Shown one piece after another: positions 10,039 through 19,028 of a DNA stretch of 64,000 nucleotides (the stretch's first letter is position 1; each line of letters starts with the position of its first letter). Position numbers and translations under genes: made by a program. Source of the stretch: Flavobacteriaceae bacterium (lineage in GTDB: Bacteria; Bacteroidota; Bacteroidia; Flavobacteriales; Flavobacteriaceae); contig JAQWJJ010000008.1 of assembly GCA_029248405.1 (NCBI GenBank), forward strand, positions 62,001 through 126,000, in the 5' to 3' direction. The notes beneath the pieces were generated by a model. It worked only from the letters and a program-made list of their open reading frames with translations, searched no databases and had not been told where the DNA came from.

Positions 10039-10683
10039 ATGAACATGTTAAAGAAAATGACAATTGCAAGTGCGCTAATTATAGGTTTATCTGCCTGTAG
10101 TGATGATGACAACAACGTACCAAATCTGGATCCAGTGACTTCAGATCAAGTGACCAATTTACACGCGCCTCAGGAAACTGATTACACCCAAAATCCTCCT
10201 GCGGCATCAGGCGACTTTGTGCGCTTTAGTTTTGCCACAGGGCAAACCACAACCAGCGACACAGAATGGGATATTGCTTTAAGAGGCACAACTATATTGG
10301 TCAATGGTGGTACTGCAACAGGAATTGCTGAAGAGCCAAGCCGCAACGGTAATGCTGGAGTTTACTTGGTAGACGACACTTTTGCCAACGTGACAGAGGT
10401 CAATACCGCTGGCTTTAATCAAGACAGTGCTGCCGGATTGGCTTTGGCCACAGGTTCGGGTAATGGATGGTACACTTACGACCCTAGTGTTATGGCCATA
10501 TTGCCAACACCTGGTAAAGTATTGGTTTTCCGCACCCATGACGGTCGTTACGCCAAAGTAGAGATCTTGAGTTATTACAGAGATGCGCCCGCAGTCATCA
10601 CTGAGGACATCGCACTCAACGATCTGCGTTACTACACTTTTAATTATGTGTACCAACCCAATGAAGCGGTCACAACTTTTTAA
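10039..10683 (+). CDS. HmuY-family haem-binding lipoprotein
   Basis: A 214-residue lipoprotein with lipobox IGLSAC (lipidated Cys20) and an acidic serine-aspartate tether after it. The core matches HmuY proteins: SDTEWDIALRGTTILVNGG, GNGWYTYDP, PGKVLVFRTHDGRYAKVEIL. HmuY proteins scavenge haem and hand it to the HmuR receptor, encoded just upstream and almost certainly cotranscribed. Where many homologues have a haem-ligating His shortly after the WYTYDP strand, this one appears to have Met152 (SVMAI). His167 lies nearby in a loop. This is an alignment by eye. The gene ends just before a strong bidirectional terminator. Confidence 0.85.
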   Translation: MNMLKKMTIASALIIGLSACSDDDNNVPNLDPVTSDQVTNLHAPQETDYTQNPPAASGDFVRFSFATGQTTTSDTEWDIALRGTTILVNGGTATGIAEEPSRNGNAGVYLVDDTFANVTEVNTAGFNQDSAAGLALATGSGNGWYTYDPSVMAILPTPGKVLVFRTHDGRYAKVEILSYYRDAPAVITEDIALNDLRYYTFNYVYQPNEAVTTF

Positions 10684-10711
10684 TCAATAAAGTTGTTGTC
10701 AAGGCTTTAAT

Positions 10712-10748
10712 CAAAAAAAAACAGCGCGGTAAGCGCTGTTTTTTTTTA
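10712..10748. terminator. Bidirectional rho-independent terminator
   Basis: An inverted repeat with arms acagcgc/gcgctgt is flanked by an A-tract on the left and a T-tract on the right. It can end hmuY transcription on the plus strand and the converging photolyase gene on the minus strand. Confidence 0.85.
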
Positions 10749-10787
10749 CCTACCACACCTCGTTTTACAATAGTCCTCAATAGATCA

Positions 10788-12284
10788 TTATGAGCGCGGT
10801 ATGACATGTGTTTTTAATATCTCGCGCTTTGCCTTTTGGACTTCAGGTGTTTTCCGATGGGACCAAATTTTATCGCGGGCTATTTTTGCACTCTCACTAA
10901 GATCAACAATAGGCCTTGGATAATCTTTACCCAAAGTAAATCCATACATGGCTTGTTCTAATTCGGAGAGTGTCCAGGGTACATGCACAAGATCAGACGT
11001 TAAATTCTTTAATTCGGGCACCCATTTTTTGATAAAAACACCTTGGGGATCATGTTTTAAACTATTGGTTTCTGGATTGTACATGCGTATTGTATTCACG
11101 CCAGTCGTACCGGCCTGCATTTGAAATTGCGGGAAGTGAATTCCCGGGTCGTAATCCAAAAATAATTGCGCCAAATGATAAACACCTAATCGCCAATCTT
11201 GATCTAAATTATAGACCAAAAAAGATACCAACATAGCACGCATTCGAAAATTAATCCACCCCGTGGCCTTTAAAGCGCGCATATTGGCATCAACCAGAGG
11301 AATACCTGTCTGTCCTTCTTTCCAAGTATCGAGATACTCAGAATTATTGTCATGTTGCAGACTTTCAAACCCACGATTAATACAAATAGTTTCATAATCG
11401 CACTGCATTTCAAATTTTTGGATAAAATGACAATGCCATCTCAAGCGAACTAACATGGTTTCGAATGCCTTTTTATGAGTTGGGTAGTTTGGATGATTTT
11501 TGATGTATTGATATACTTGCCGCACACTCAAATTACCCCATGAAATATAAGGGGACAAGCGACTACAATGAAGGCGACTTTTAGCAGGTTTTGAAATAAA
11601 TCGACTATAATATGCCCCTCGTTCAGTCGCAAAACTCTTTAAATATCGGCGCGCTTTTGTTTCTCCACCTGGCTGCATTTCTGCAGGATTTTCTTCTGGG
11701 ATTAATCTTTTGGGCCAAGCAAACAGGCTTAAATCAAATCCTAGTTCTTGAATCGGATCATCTTGAGTAATATAAGTATTTACTATAGCAGGCTGAGCCA
11801 TGGTCGTATACCAGTTTTTGACCCAATTCTTTCTATTTTTAATCCCGCGTTGAACACCATTTTGTTGTATTTCTTTCCACTTTATCTCTTGCTTTTTAAA
11901 ATACGTGGCCAAAATCTTGTCACGCTTCCAGGTAACTGCAACACCACTCTCTTGATAAGAGAAGACCTGTTTGATATCGAAATTAGTATGTAACCACTTA
12001 AACACTTCAAGGCTCTCGCCATAAAAAGCCCGAAGGCTCTTCCCTTTTCGTGTCAATACGCGGTTCATATCATGAATTGAAGCGCTAATAAATGACAAAT
12101 GCCGATTGCTTGTATCAGGATGACTAATTAAGGTCTTATCAAAAATATAAATCGATACATAAGGCATCTCGGCATCCTCAGCAAGCTTGAATGGCTCGTG
12201 ATCTTGAGTGCGTAAATCGCGTTTAATCCAAACGACATTTATGGGTGCGCGCGGGTTACTAGAAGAATGATTCTTCGATTTCAT
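10788..12284 (-). CDS. Cryptochrome/deoxyribodipyrimidine photolyase family flavoprotein
   Basis: A 498-residue protein with an N-terminal photolyase alpha/beta domain ([18 protein letters not shown], residues 15-32) and a C-terminal FAD-binding helical domain ([44 protein letters not shown]). These match the cryptochrome/photolyase superfamily, which repairs UV dimers or senses blue light. The segment facing the flavin reads [19 protein letters not shown]. Classical class I CPD photolyases carry an NxGGWQW-type motif there, so the subclass and repair activity are uncertain. The gene looks more AT-rich than neighbours and is bounded by a terminator downstream and a divergent gene upstream. 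No other repair gene is adjacent. Confidence 0.9.
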   Translation of the reverse strand: MKSKNHSSSNPRAPINVVWIKRDLRTQDHEPFKLAEDAEMPYVSIYIFDKTLISHPDTSNRHLSFISASIHDMNRVLTRKGKSLRAFYGESLEVFKWLHTNFDIKQVFSYQESGVAVTWKRDKILATYFKKQEIKWKEIQQNGVQRGIKNRKNWVKNWYTTMAQPAIVNTYITQDDPIQELGFDLSLFAWPKRLIPEENPAEMQPGGETKARRYLKSFATERGAYYSRFISKPAKSRLHCSRLSPYISWGNLSVRQVYQYIKNHPNYPTHKKAFETMLVRLRWHCHFIQKFEMQCDYETICINRGFESLQHDNNSEYLDTWKEGQTGIPLVDANMRALKATGWINFRMRAMLVSFLVYNLDQDWRLGVYHLAQLFLDYDPGIHFPQFQMQAGTTGVNTIRMYNPETNSLKHDPQGVFIKKWVPELKNLTSDLVHVPWTLSELEQAMYGFTLGKDYPRPIVDLSESAKIARDKIWSHRKTPEVQKAKREILKTHVIPRS

Positions 12285-12379
12285 AGCCCTACAAAAATCT
12301 ATAATTTAGGCTAGAAAATAAAGTATGGTCACAAAAATTATTTTATTTAAATTGCGAAAAACAACTTAATTAAACCATT

Positions 12380-13162
12380 ATGAAACATTATTTTATTTTA
12401 ATCGGATTATTTTTAACCACAACATTTTCGATAGCCCAAGAGGGCGTCATTGTTACAATGCATGCTGCTCTTGTTGAAGGAGACTTACAAGCCTTTGAGG
12501 AGGTCGAAAGTAAATACATGCAAAAAGTAGCACAGCACGCCGCAGAAAAAGGCGATATTATAGCTTGGAACCTACTTAAAGCCGTTCAACTCGATGGAAT
12601 TAACGATGAACAACAGTACAACTATATGTTCGTTCAAAGTAATAATACCGTCGAAGATATTTTAGATCCAAAGAATATGTTTTGGAACCTCGCTGACAGT
12701 ATCTTGACTAAACAGGAACAAGCTGATCTTGCTGAACTTCAAAAGAAATTTACTTGGACCAAAGACGTACACGTGGTTTATCGCATCGATTCAGGACTAT
12801 GGATGACTAATAATTCTTCTGATTATGTAGGCTCTGCAATTCAATTTAATTTTGCTAAGCCAAAAAATACCACTGCCTTCCTTGAAGAAAATGCAACATT
12901 GTGGAAGCCATTTTTCAAAGAAAACGGCACCAAAATGAACATGTTATCGTGGGGTACAGCCCAGAAAATTCATCCAACCGGCGATGAATGGGCCAGTGTG
13001 ATGACGTGGGATATGTTCTCCTCTTTAGCTGATTTATTTAAATATCGACTTGGTGATGGTATAAACTATCCGATTAACCAATCTAATATGGAAGAAATTA
13101 ATCCTGATGGTTTTTATCAAGTCGCTACGTGGTATTGGCTAACCGGTGCATCGGCGAATTAA
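12380..13162 (+). CDS. Secreted protein of unknown function
   Basis: I do not recognise this family. It is 260 residues long, with a signal peptide (ILIGLFLTTTFSIAQ) and probably a periplasmic or extracellular mature form. The mature sequence starts with helices (VTMHAALVEGDLQAFEEVE) and continues with KFTWTKDVHVVYRIDSGLW. The C-terminal part is rich in Trp and Asn (MTNNSSDYVG, WASVMTWDMFSSLADLF, VATWYWLTG). No cysteines or known catalytic motif are obvious. It is transcribed alone, divergent from the photolyase and ending in a shared terminator with the GEVED gene. Its codons look AT-rich like the two flanking genes. Confidence 0.75.
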   Translation: MKHYFILIGLFLTTTFSIAQEGVIVTMHAALVEGDLQAFEEVESKYMQKVAQHAAEKGDIIAWNLLKAVQLDGINDEQQYNYMFVQSNNTVEDILDPKNMFWNLADSILTKQEQADLAELQKKFTWTKDVHVVYRIDSGLWMTNNSSDYVGSAIQFNFAKPKNTTAFLEENATLWKPFFKENGTKMNMLSWGTAQKIHPTGDEWASVMTWDMFSSLADLFKYRLGDGINYPINQSNMEEINPDGFYQVATWYWLTGASAN

Positions 13163-13196
13163 AAAGATAATTCAAACTTGATCGTAAGACCATATT

Positions 13197-13229
13197 AAAA
13201 AAGAGGGCCAAATTGGCCCTCTTTTTTTG
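13197..13229. terminator. Bidirectional rho-independent terminator
   Basis: The inverted repeat aagagggcca/tggccctctt with a three-base loop has A residues on the left and a T-tract on the right. It separates the converging genes ending at 13162 (plus) and 13246 (minus). Confidence 0.88.
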
Positions 13230-13245
13230 ATTTAAATTATGGTAT

Positions 13246-14691
13246 TTATCTCACAATTACTTTAGCGGTCTTCACCGTATTAGAAGCTTGGGAACTCACT
13301 TTTATTAAGTAAATACCTGAAGCAAATTGTGATAAATCAATCGTGGATTGATAGGTTCCATTGTTTCCTCTATTTAATGATTCATGAGACAACTTTTGTC
13401 CAATCATATTGAATAGAGCTGCTGATAATTTCACACCTGACAGCGTATTCAGAGACAATTCAAAACGATTGTCACCGAGGGAAACAACCACTAATTCCGC
13501 ATTTTGGAATTCTTGATCACTAATACTCAAGACTTCCTCTATAGCTACTGTATAGTCTTCAGTCTCACCAAAATCAGTTACCTCGCAGGCATCATCAGGA
13601 ACTGCTGCTTGCCAGTTGGATTTGAGACGCATGCGGTGATTTCCAGTTGGGGCGTTGGCAGGAATAGCTAAATCTACGGTTTCAGTAAACGTTCCACCGT
13701 TTTGACCAGGAGCGATAACAAAGTTTTGTACTACTTTTTCATCATTGGTGAACTGAGAATCGTCGTTAAAATCAATCCAAACGGTAACGTTTTGATCTCC
13801 CCAACCAGTGGTAACGGTCAAGTCATAAGTGGTATCCGCTTCCAGATTGGCCACTAGGTTTGTAAAATCTCCGTAACCTTCGCAAGCTGAAGAATTGTCA
13901 ATTTCTTCAATATTCACTAAGCGAAATCCATCACCAAAACTACAATTTAAGGCAGGAGTACAAACATAAGCAAATGGCCCCTCACCGGTGTAAAAACGAG
14001 AAAATTGAAATGGATTTGGAGGACATTGCCCTCCAGAGAGCTGATCAAAGGTCTGAGCTACTGGAACAGCGATTCCAGGGGCCCACCACGACCAAGTCTC
14101 TATAACGGTTATACACGGAGAAGAACCCGTTTGAGCATCGGTAAATGTCGCGGTAGATATGACCAATGTAACATCATTAAATACCGTGCCGTCAGGAAGA
14201 GTTATACTGGACGTGTCCATAGCCTCTGACTCTACTTCGTGATCACGGAATAATGATGGTGGTCCTCCTGGCACCTCAAATGGCACGTTGAAAATCCCAT
14301 CGGTATGCACATCACCCACATTAAACGGATATGGATGAATTACTAATGGTGTAGGATAGTTCGAAAGCAAAAAGCTTTGTTCTCCATTGTAGGTGTATTC
14401 AGTACTTGTATAACCAGGAAATTGCACAAAGCCATCCTCATAATAGGCGTGTGTTGAATTTGGATATTCAGTCGCATAAGGAGAGTCTTCAATCGGCTGA
14501 ATGGCGATTTCACGCGAATCATCAGGGTTAACTGAAGAAAAATCCCATGGACCAGTAGTCGAAGCATTTAAAAAAACGCCTCTAGTGTCCATGTAATAGT
14601 TAATACCGTCTACGGGAATTGTTGGTTGCGTAATTTGTGCTGAAGTGAACCAACTGATCATAACAGCACATAGAAATAATTTTGTTTTCAT
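13246..14691 (-). CDS. Extracellular GEVED-domain protein with type IX secretion sorting domain
   Basis: A 481-residue secreted protein with a signal peptide ending in WFTSAQ. The N-terminal 250 residues are a beta-rich region of unknown role. Residues about 270-385 form a GEVED domain, a beta-sandwich common in marine Bacteroidota: GWGDQNVTVWIDFNDDSQF, GNHRMRLKSNW and FGETEDYTVAI. The last 80 residues are a type A T9SS C-terminal sorting domain, with FNMIGQKLSHES, DLSQFASGIYLIKV and the terminal KTAKVIVR. T9SS would carry it across the outer membrane and cleave the domain. PorQ, a T9SS component, is encoded at 56.5 kb. The ligand or substrate is unknown. Confidence 0.88.
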   Translation of the reverse strand: MKTKLFLCAVMISWFTSAQITQPTIPVDGINYYMDTRGVFLNASTTGPWDFSSVNPDDSREIAIQPIEDSPYATEYPNSTHAYYEDGFVQFPGYTSTEYTYNGEQSFLLSNYPTPLVIHPYPFNVGDVHTDGIFNVPFEVPGGPPSLFRDHEVESEAMDTSSITLPDGTVFNDVTLVISTATFTDAQTGSSPCITVIETWSWWAPGIAVPVAQTFDQLSGGQCPPNPFQFSRFYTGEGPFAYVCTPALNCSFGDGFRLVNIEEIDNSSACEGYGDFTNLVANLEADTTYDLTVTTGWGDQNVTVWIDFNDDSQFTNDEKVVQNFVIAPGQNGGTFTETVDLAIPANAPTGNHRMRLKSNWQAAVPDDACEVTDFGETEDYTVAIEEVLSISDQEFQNAELVVVSLGDNRFELSLNTLSGVKLSAALFNMIGQKLSHESLNRGNNGTYQSTIDLSQFASGIYLIKVSSQASNTVKTAKVIVR

Positions 14692-14776
14692 TGAACTAGT
14701 TTTTAGATTGTATAATGAAATATACCCACTCCATGGCTAAATTAAAAATCTAAGAGTTCTTTTCTGCTCATGATAA

Positions 14777-16234
14777 TTATAAATCAGCCAGTATGTTACC
14801 TAAACCATCTTTGAACTTAAAGCCTTCGATTGTGCGGTATTTATTGAGTTTTTTGTGGGTCTCAAGTCCCCAGAGTAAAAACTCCATCATAAAGTATTTT
14901 TCTGCAGGGGCACTATTGCCTTGATATTCATCAACTAAGGCCTCTAAGTGGGGCACTGCACGCAAGGTATCGCGATAAACATCTTCAGGCAATCCATCTT
15001 CTAAGAACAAATCGTGATCTCCATAAAACCAACTGAGTAGTCGATCATAAGGCCCTTCCTTGTCTTTATGCTCGAGCTTCTTGATTTCTGGAAAGTATTT
15101 GAAGAATAAAGTTTTTACCGATTGATTGATCAAATGCAAGGATATTTGCTCTGCCCCTTCTTGTTCTCCTTCATAAACCAGTTCTACCTTACCATTAATC
15201 GCAGCAATAATTCCAATGAAGTCTGACATCCTTAAGCAGGTGTCCTGCTCGCCATTAAGAAGAATTCGTCGTTCTGCTGTACTGATCAAGTTCTCAAAAG
15301 CAGTAATGCTCATACGGGCACTCACACCACTTTTTCCATCGACATACTCGCTCTTTCTGGCCTCAAAGCCTATTTGCTCCAATAGATCCCTGGCCAATTC
15401 TGGTACATGGATCTGCGCCGCCGCACGGCCCTTAACTTCCTGCTTGGTTATGGCCTTGGCCACCTCCAAGGAAAAAGGATAATGTGTCATTATTTGCGAA
15501 CCAATTCGGTCTTTTAAGGGGGTTACAATACTCCCTCGATTGGTATAATCTTCTGGATTGGCAGTAAATACAAATTGCGTTGTAATGGGCAGTCTTAACT
15601 TAAAACCACGTATTTGAATTTCTTTTTCTTGAAGGATGCCAAACAGAGCGACTTGGATGCGCGCTTGCAAATCAGGCAATTCATTCAGGACAAATATACA
15701 CCTGTGGGCGCGTGGAATCATGCCAAAATGAATGACCCTTTCGTCGGCATATGATAGTTTTAAATTGGCCGCTTTAATCGGGTCGACATCGCCAATCAAA
15801 TCGGCTACAGTTACGTCAGGTGTCGCCAATTTTTCGAAAAAGCGATCATCACGATGCAACCATGAGATTGGGGTTTTATCCCCAAGTTTTGCTATCGTCT
15901 CTTTAGCAAATTTGCTGATAGGGTCCATTGGATCATCATTGATTTCAGAGCCTTCAACTACTGGAACCCACTGGTTCAAAAGCCCCGTCATTTGCCTCGC
16001 CAATCGGGTCTTTGCTTGCCCCCTTAGCCCAAGTAAATTAATGCTATGACCCGATAATATAGCCCGCTCAACATCTGGAATTACCGTGTACTCATAGCCC
16101 AACAGGCCTTCAAAGCTCGGCTGTCCCTCTCTGAGTCGCTGCCTTAAATTCTGAGCGAGTTCGTCTTGTATGGATGTTGGTGTATAGCCTGACGCGCGCA
16201 AAGCTCCTAGTGTCGTTATTTCTTTCATTCTCAT
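14777..16234 (-). CDS. MoxR/BchI-like AAA+ ATPase paired with a VWA protein
   Basis: A 485-residue cytoplasmic AAA+ ATPase. The Walker A region is LLGLRGQAKTRLARQM (about residues 67-82). The Walker B strand reads CIFVLNELPDL, with Asn-Glu instead of the usual Asp-Glu. A sensor/pre-sensor region TANPEDYTNRGSIVTPLKDR follows. Relatives act as chaperone motors with VWA-domain partners, or as the I subunit of chelatases. The start overlaps the stop of the upstream VWA gene by four bases (ATGA), so translation is probably coupled. Databases often label such proteins magnesium chelatase or sigma-54 interacting, but I see no chlorophyll pathway here and consider those names misleading. Confidence 0.85.
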   Translation of the reverse strand: MRMKEITTLGALRASGYTPTSIQDELAQNLRQRLREGQPSFEGLLGYEYTVIPDVERAILSGHSINLLGLRGQAKTRLARQMTGLLNQWVPVVEGSEINDDPMDPISKFAKETIAKLGDKTPISWLHRDDRFFEKLATPDVTVADLIGDVDPIKAANLKLSYADERVIHFGMIPRAHRCIFVLNELPDLQARIQVALFGILQEKEIQIRGFKLRLPITTQFVFTANPEDYTNRGSIVTPLKDRIGSQIMTHYPFSLEVAKAITKQEVKGRAAAQIHVPELARDLLEQIGFEARKSEYVDGKSGVSARMSITAFENLISTAERRILLNGEQDTCLRMSDFIGIIAAINGKVELVYEGEQEGAEQISLHLINQSVKTLFFKYFPEIKKLEHKDKEGPYDRLLSWFYGDHDLFLEDGLPEDVYRDTLRAVPHLEALVDEYQGNSAPAEKYFMMEFLLWGLETHKKLNKYRTIEGFKFKDGLGNILADL

Positions 16235-17349
16235 CTCTTTTTTCTGTTTTGCTGATAATCTTCAAAAATCATTTCACCCAGGCCTTTGAGTCCCGTAAAA
16301 AAGGCTTTGCCTTTGTTGGCCTCGGTAAAGGTGCGCACAAAACGCATCAAATAAGGGTCCTGTGCAATCATAAAGGTGGTAATGGGGATGTGTAATTTTA
16401 AGGCTTGACGGGCCATATTATAACACTTATCCACGATGTAATCGTCTAAGCCTACACTGTTTTTATAGTAGCCACCCCCTGGTTCCTTCAGGCAACTCGG
16501 CTTACCATCGGTGATCATGAAAATTTGCTTGTTACTGTTTTTGCGCCTGCGCAGTAAATCCATAGCCAAAGACAAACCAGCTACAGTATTGGTGTGATAA
16601 GGCCCTACCTCAAGGTACGGTATATCTTTTATGGCGATGGGCCAAGCATCATTGCCAAAAACCAAAATATCTAAAGTATCCTTTGGATAACGTGTCGTAA
16701 TGAACTCTGCCAAGGCCATGGCTACTTTTTTAGCTGGAGTAATTCGGTCCTCCCCATAAAGTATCATGCTATGACTGATGTCGATCATCAATACGGTGCT
16801 CATTTGTGTATGATACTGGCTATCTTCCACTACCAAATCATCCTGTGACAAATTAAATGGGCCATCCGCACTCCGTATTTGGGCATTTTTAATGCTCTCG
16901 GTCATCGATATTTTTTCAATGGAATCCCCAAACTGATAAGGCTTAAATTCTCCCGTATCATCAAATCCTTGACCTGAAGCTTTGGTTTTGTGATTGCCGC
17001 TGCCCGCCTTTTTGAGTTTGCCAAAGATTTGTTTCATGGCATGCTCTCTCAAGAGTTTTTCGGTCTTTGGAGTGAGCTTCATCTCGCCATCTGTTCCAGA
17101 GCCTCCATTTTTGGGTTGGATATACGAACGCTCTAATAAATCACGCACAAAATCGTCTATTGTATAGTTTTCGTCGGTAAGAGAGTACTCTTTGTCGAGT
17201 TCGCGCAGCCAGTCTATGGCCTCATCAAAATCACCAGAAGTATGGGTAATGAGCTCTTTAAAAATTTCAAAAAGGCGCTCAAAGGGCGACTGCTCCTTTG
17301 GCACATGGCGGCTAAAGCGCAAACCCGTGGCAGAGAGATCAAATTTCAT
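16231..17349 (-). CDS. VWA-domain protein, partner of the MoxR-like ATPase
   Basis: A 372-residue cytoplasmic protein. The VWA domain occupies roughly residues 180-365, with the metal-ion-dependent adhesion site DISHS inside VLMIDISHSMILYG and the third-loop sequence FMITDGKPSCLKEPGG. The N-terminal half is helical and charged, with no known domain visible. MoxR/VWA pairs assemble or activate protein complexes or load metals; the client is unknown. It lies 52 bases downstream of cruF and overlaps the ATPase gene, so it may belong to the carotenoid transcript or have its own promoter in that gap. It ends in a basic RKKR tail. Confidence 0.87.
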   Translation of the reverse strand: MKFDLSATGLRFSRHVPKEQSPFERLFEIFKELITHTSGDFDEAIDWLRELDKEYSLTDENYTIDDFVRDLLERSYIQPKNGGSGTDGEMKLTPKTEKLLREHAMKQIFGKLKKAGSGNHKTKASGQGFDDTGEFKPYQFGDSIEKISMTESIKNAQIRSADGPFNLSQDDLVVEDSQYHTQMSTVLMIDISHSMILYGEDRITPAKKVAMALAEFITTRYPKDTLDILVFGNDAWPIAIKDIPYLEVGPYHTNTVAGLSLAMDLLRRRKNSNKQIFMITDGKPSCLKEPGGGYYKNSVGLDDYIVDKCYNMARQALKLHIPITTFMIAQDPYLMRFVRTFTEANKGKAFFTGLKGLGEMIFEDYQQNRKKR

Positions 17350-17401
17350 AGCGTTGTAAAGATAACTAAGAATGCCAAATTACCCAGCAGAATCCTGTGC
17401 T

Positions 17402-18145
17402 TTAATTCCTTAAAAAAGTATCGCTTTTATCGAATTTGATCCAAACGGTGTAGATCACAAAACCCTGAAGCAGTATCCCGAGTAAAAAGGGCATCCAATA
17501 GGCCCCGCTCAAGGTCACACCAACCCAAAAAGCATTACCCAAAGACAGGGTTAAAATACTCAGCACAGAGAGCTTTTGAATCACGTGATTTGGGATTAAC
17601 TTATAAAATATGAGCCCGCCGACTATAGCCGAAAGCCCCCAGCCCAAATAATTGGTAACAGGAATGCTGTAATACACCCCAGGGTCCGCCCAGGTCCAAA
17701 AATTCATCAACACGGCCCCAGGATCGAGGATTAAATCTGTAAAAACTAAAAGCCCCGCACCTACCGCGAATTGAACCGGTCGTTTCTCAAAAATCCAATG
17801 GGCTAACGCAAAAGCCCCAATAACAAGAGGTCCCCAGCCAAATCCCACACCCCAAGGCACCAAATCAAACAGTTTATAGCCCAGCTGGGCGTTATAATTA
17901 AACGACCCGTAAGGAAAAGAAGTAACGATACTCAAGGCTTCAATGCAAGTGGCATAAAGACTTAAGACGGTAATCAGGATGAGTCCCTTTTTGAGATGGA
18001 CGCGCAACAGGTCAAAATACGCAGGAAGGGCCAATAAAATCATGGGAATCATCGAGAAATAATCGTCTTTGACCCTTAAGGCATGGTAACCGATAAAGGC
18101 CATGAGCCCTGATAAAACAATCAATATTATCCCTTTGTTTCTCAT
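17402..18145 (-). CDS. cruF: CruF-like carotenoid 1,2-hydratase (DUF422)
   Basis: A 247-residue integral membrane protein with about seven hydrophobic segments. CruF enzymes add water to the psi end of acyclic carotenoid ends, giving a tertiary 1-hydroxyl. Family features visible are SIVTSFPYGSFNYNAQLG, DLVPWGVGFGWGPLVIG, TDLILDPGAVLMNFWTW and YYSIPVTNYLGWGLSA. The LDP and WTW positions match known family conservation. It starts nine bases after the UbiA prenyltransferase gene, so the two are very likely one transcript with the desaturase. In haloarchaea the same enzyme hydrates bisanhydrobacterioruberin; in Bacteroidota it gives the 1'-hydroxy end of saproxanthin or myxol types. Confidence 0.85.
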   Translation of the reverse strand: MRNKGIILIVLSGLMAFIGYHALRVKDDYFSMIPMILLALPAYFDLLRVHLKKGLILITVLSLYATCIEALSIVTSFPYGSFNYNAQLGYKLFDLVPWGVGFGWGPLVIGAFALAHWIFEKRPVQFAVGAGLLVFTDLILDPGAVLMNFWTWADPGVYYSIPVTNYLGWGLSAIVGGLIFYKLIPNHVIQKLSVLSILTLSLGNAFWVGVTLSGAYWMPFLLGILLQGFVIYTVWIKFDKSDTFLRN

Positions 18146-18154
18146 AAGCGTGGA

Positions 18155-19021
18155 TCAACCCAATAAACTGTATTTGAAAAACGTATAGATAAAAATACAG
18201 CCGCCACAAATAAAGTTTATCAGCGGAAAAGCTTTGTACACCGCGAGCATTTTTGGATTGTCGCTTTCGCTGAGGAAAAACACATACATACTGGGTCCGC
18301 AATACGCCGTTAACCCAATTAGACCCATCCATGGGGCCACATACAATCCGCAGAGTACCGCAGCAATAGCGAAATAAAACAAAGTCAATAGGCTGGCGTT
18401 TTTATGGCCGAGCCAGACCGCTGTGGTTTTGACTTTTGCACTGCGATCGGCGACAATATCGGGCAGCGCAGAAAACAAGTGCATGCCCATGGCCCAAGCC
18501 CACGCACCGAAGACCAGCGGCCAGGATAAGGTCGACAGCGGTTTAAACGCTAAATAGAGCATAACCCCCGGCAAGATGTAAAGAACATTCGAAAAGGAGT
18601 CCAAAAACAATCTAGATTTGAGCCTCAAGGGTCTTAAAGAGTAAAACGAAGACAAGAGTAGCCACAAGAGCAGCACATATTTAGCCTCGATACTCGGCAG
18701 CATCCAGCCAAATAAAAAGGAGGCCGAAAGGATCAAACCACAGATGATCAAAAGTGTTTTGTCTTGAGCACTGGCGTATAGACCTTCATAATTACCTTTT
18801 TTGGGATTCCATTGATCGGTATCCCGGTCGGCAAAATCATTCAATCCATAGAGAAAGAAATTCGCAGGCCACAAGAAAAATACCATACCCGCCCAAAATA
18901 AAACATGGCCAAAATCACTGAATTCATTAGCGGCAGTAACCATACCCACAGCCCACGGACCCGCTAAATAGGTCCAAAACCGCGGGCGACTGATATTAAT
19001 GATCCAACTGAGCTGTTTCAT
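18155..19021 (-). CDS. UbiA-superfamily prenyltransferase, lycopene-elongase-like
   Basis: A 288-residue membrane protein with eight to nine hydrophobic helices. The first aspartate-rich motif is NDFADRDTD (about residues 60-68) and the second is DIVADRSAKVKTTAVWLG, the two metal-diphosphate binding sites of UbiA enzymes. The opening SRPRFWTYLAGPWAVG resembles lycopene elongases of haloarchaea and actinobacteria, which add a C5 isopentenyl unit at C-2 of a carotenoid end. Position between a desaturase gene (7 bases upstream) and cruF (9 bases downstream) supports a carotenoid rather than quinone substrate. MenA- or UbiA-type quinone enzymes are the main alternative. Confidence 0.82.
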   Translation of the reverse strand: MKQLSWIINISRPRFWTYLAGPWAVGMVTAANEFSDFGHVLFWAGMVFFLWPANFFLYGLNDFADRDTDQWNPKKGNYEGLYASAQDKTLLIICGLILSASFLFGWMLPSIEAKYVLLLWLLLSSFYSLRPLRLKSRLFLDSFSNVLYILPGVMLYLAFKPLSTLSWPLVFGAWAWAMGMHLFSALPDIVADRSAKVKTTAVWLGHKNASLLTLFYFAIAAVLCGLYVAPWMGLIGLTAYCGPSMYVFFLSESDNPKMLAVYKAFPLINFICGGCIFIYTFFKYSLLG

Positions 19022-19028
19022 GAATGCT

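Noticed and set aside
10279-10656. 125-codon minus-strand frame
   Set aside because: Antisense shadow of the HmuY-like gene, whose lipobox and conserved strands are clear.
14777-17349. Magnesium chelatase annotation for the ATPase/VWA pair
   Set aside because: No H subunit or chlorophyll or cobalamin gene is nearby; the sequences fit the wider MoxR/VWA group.
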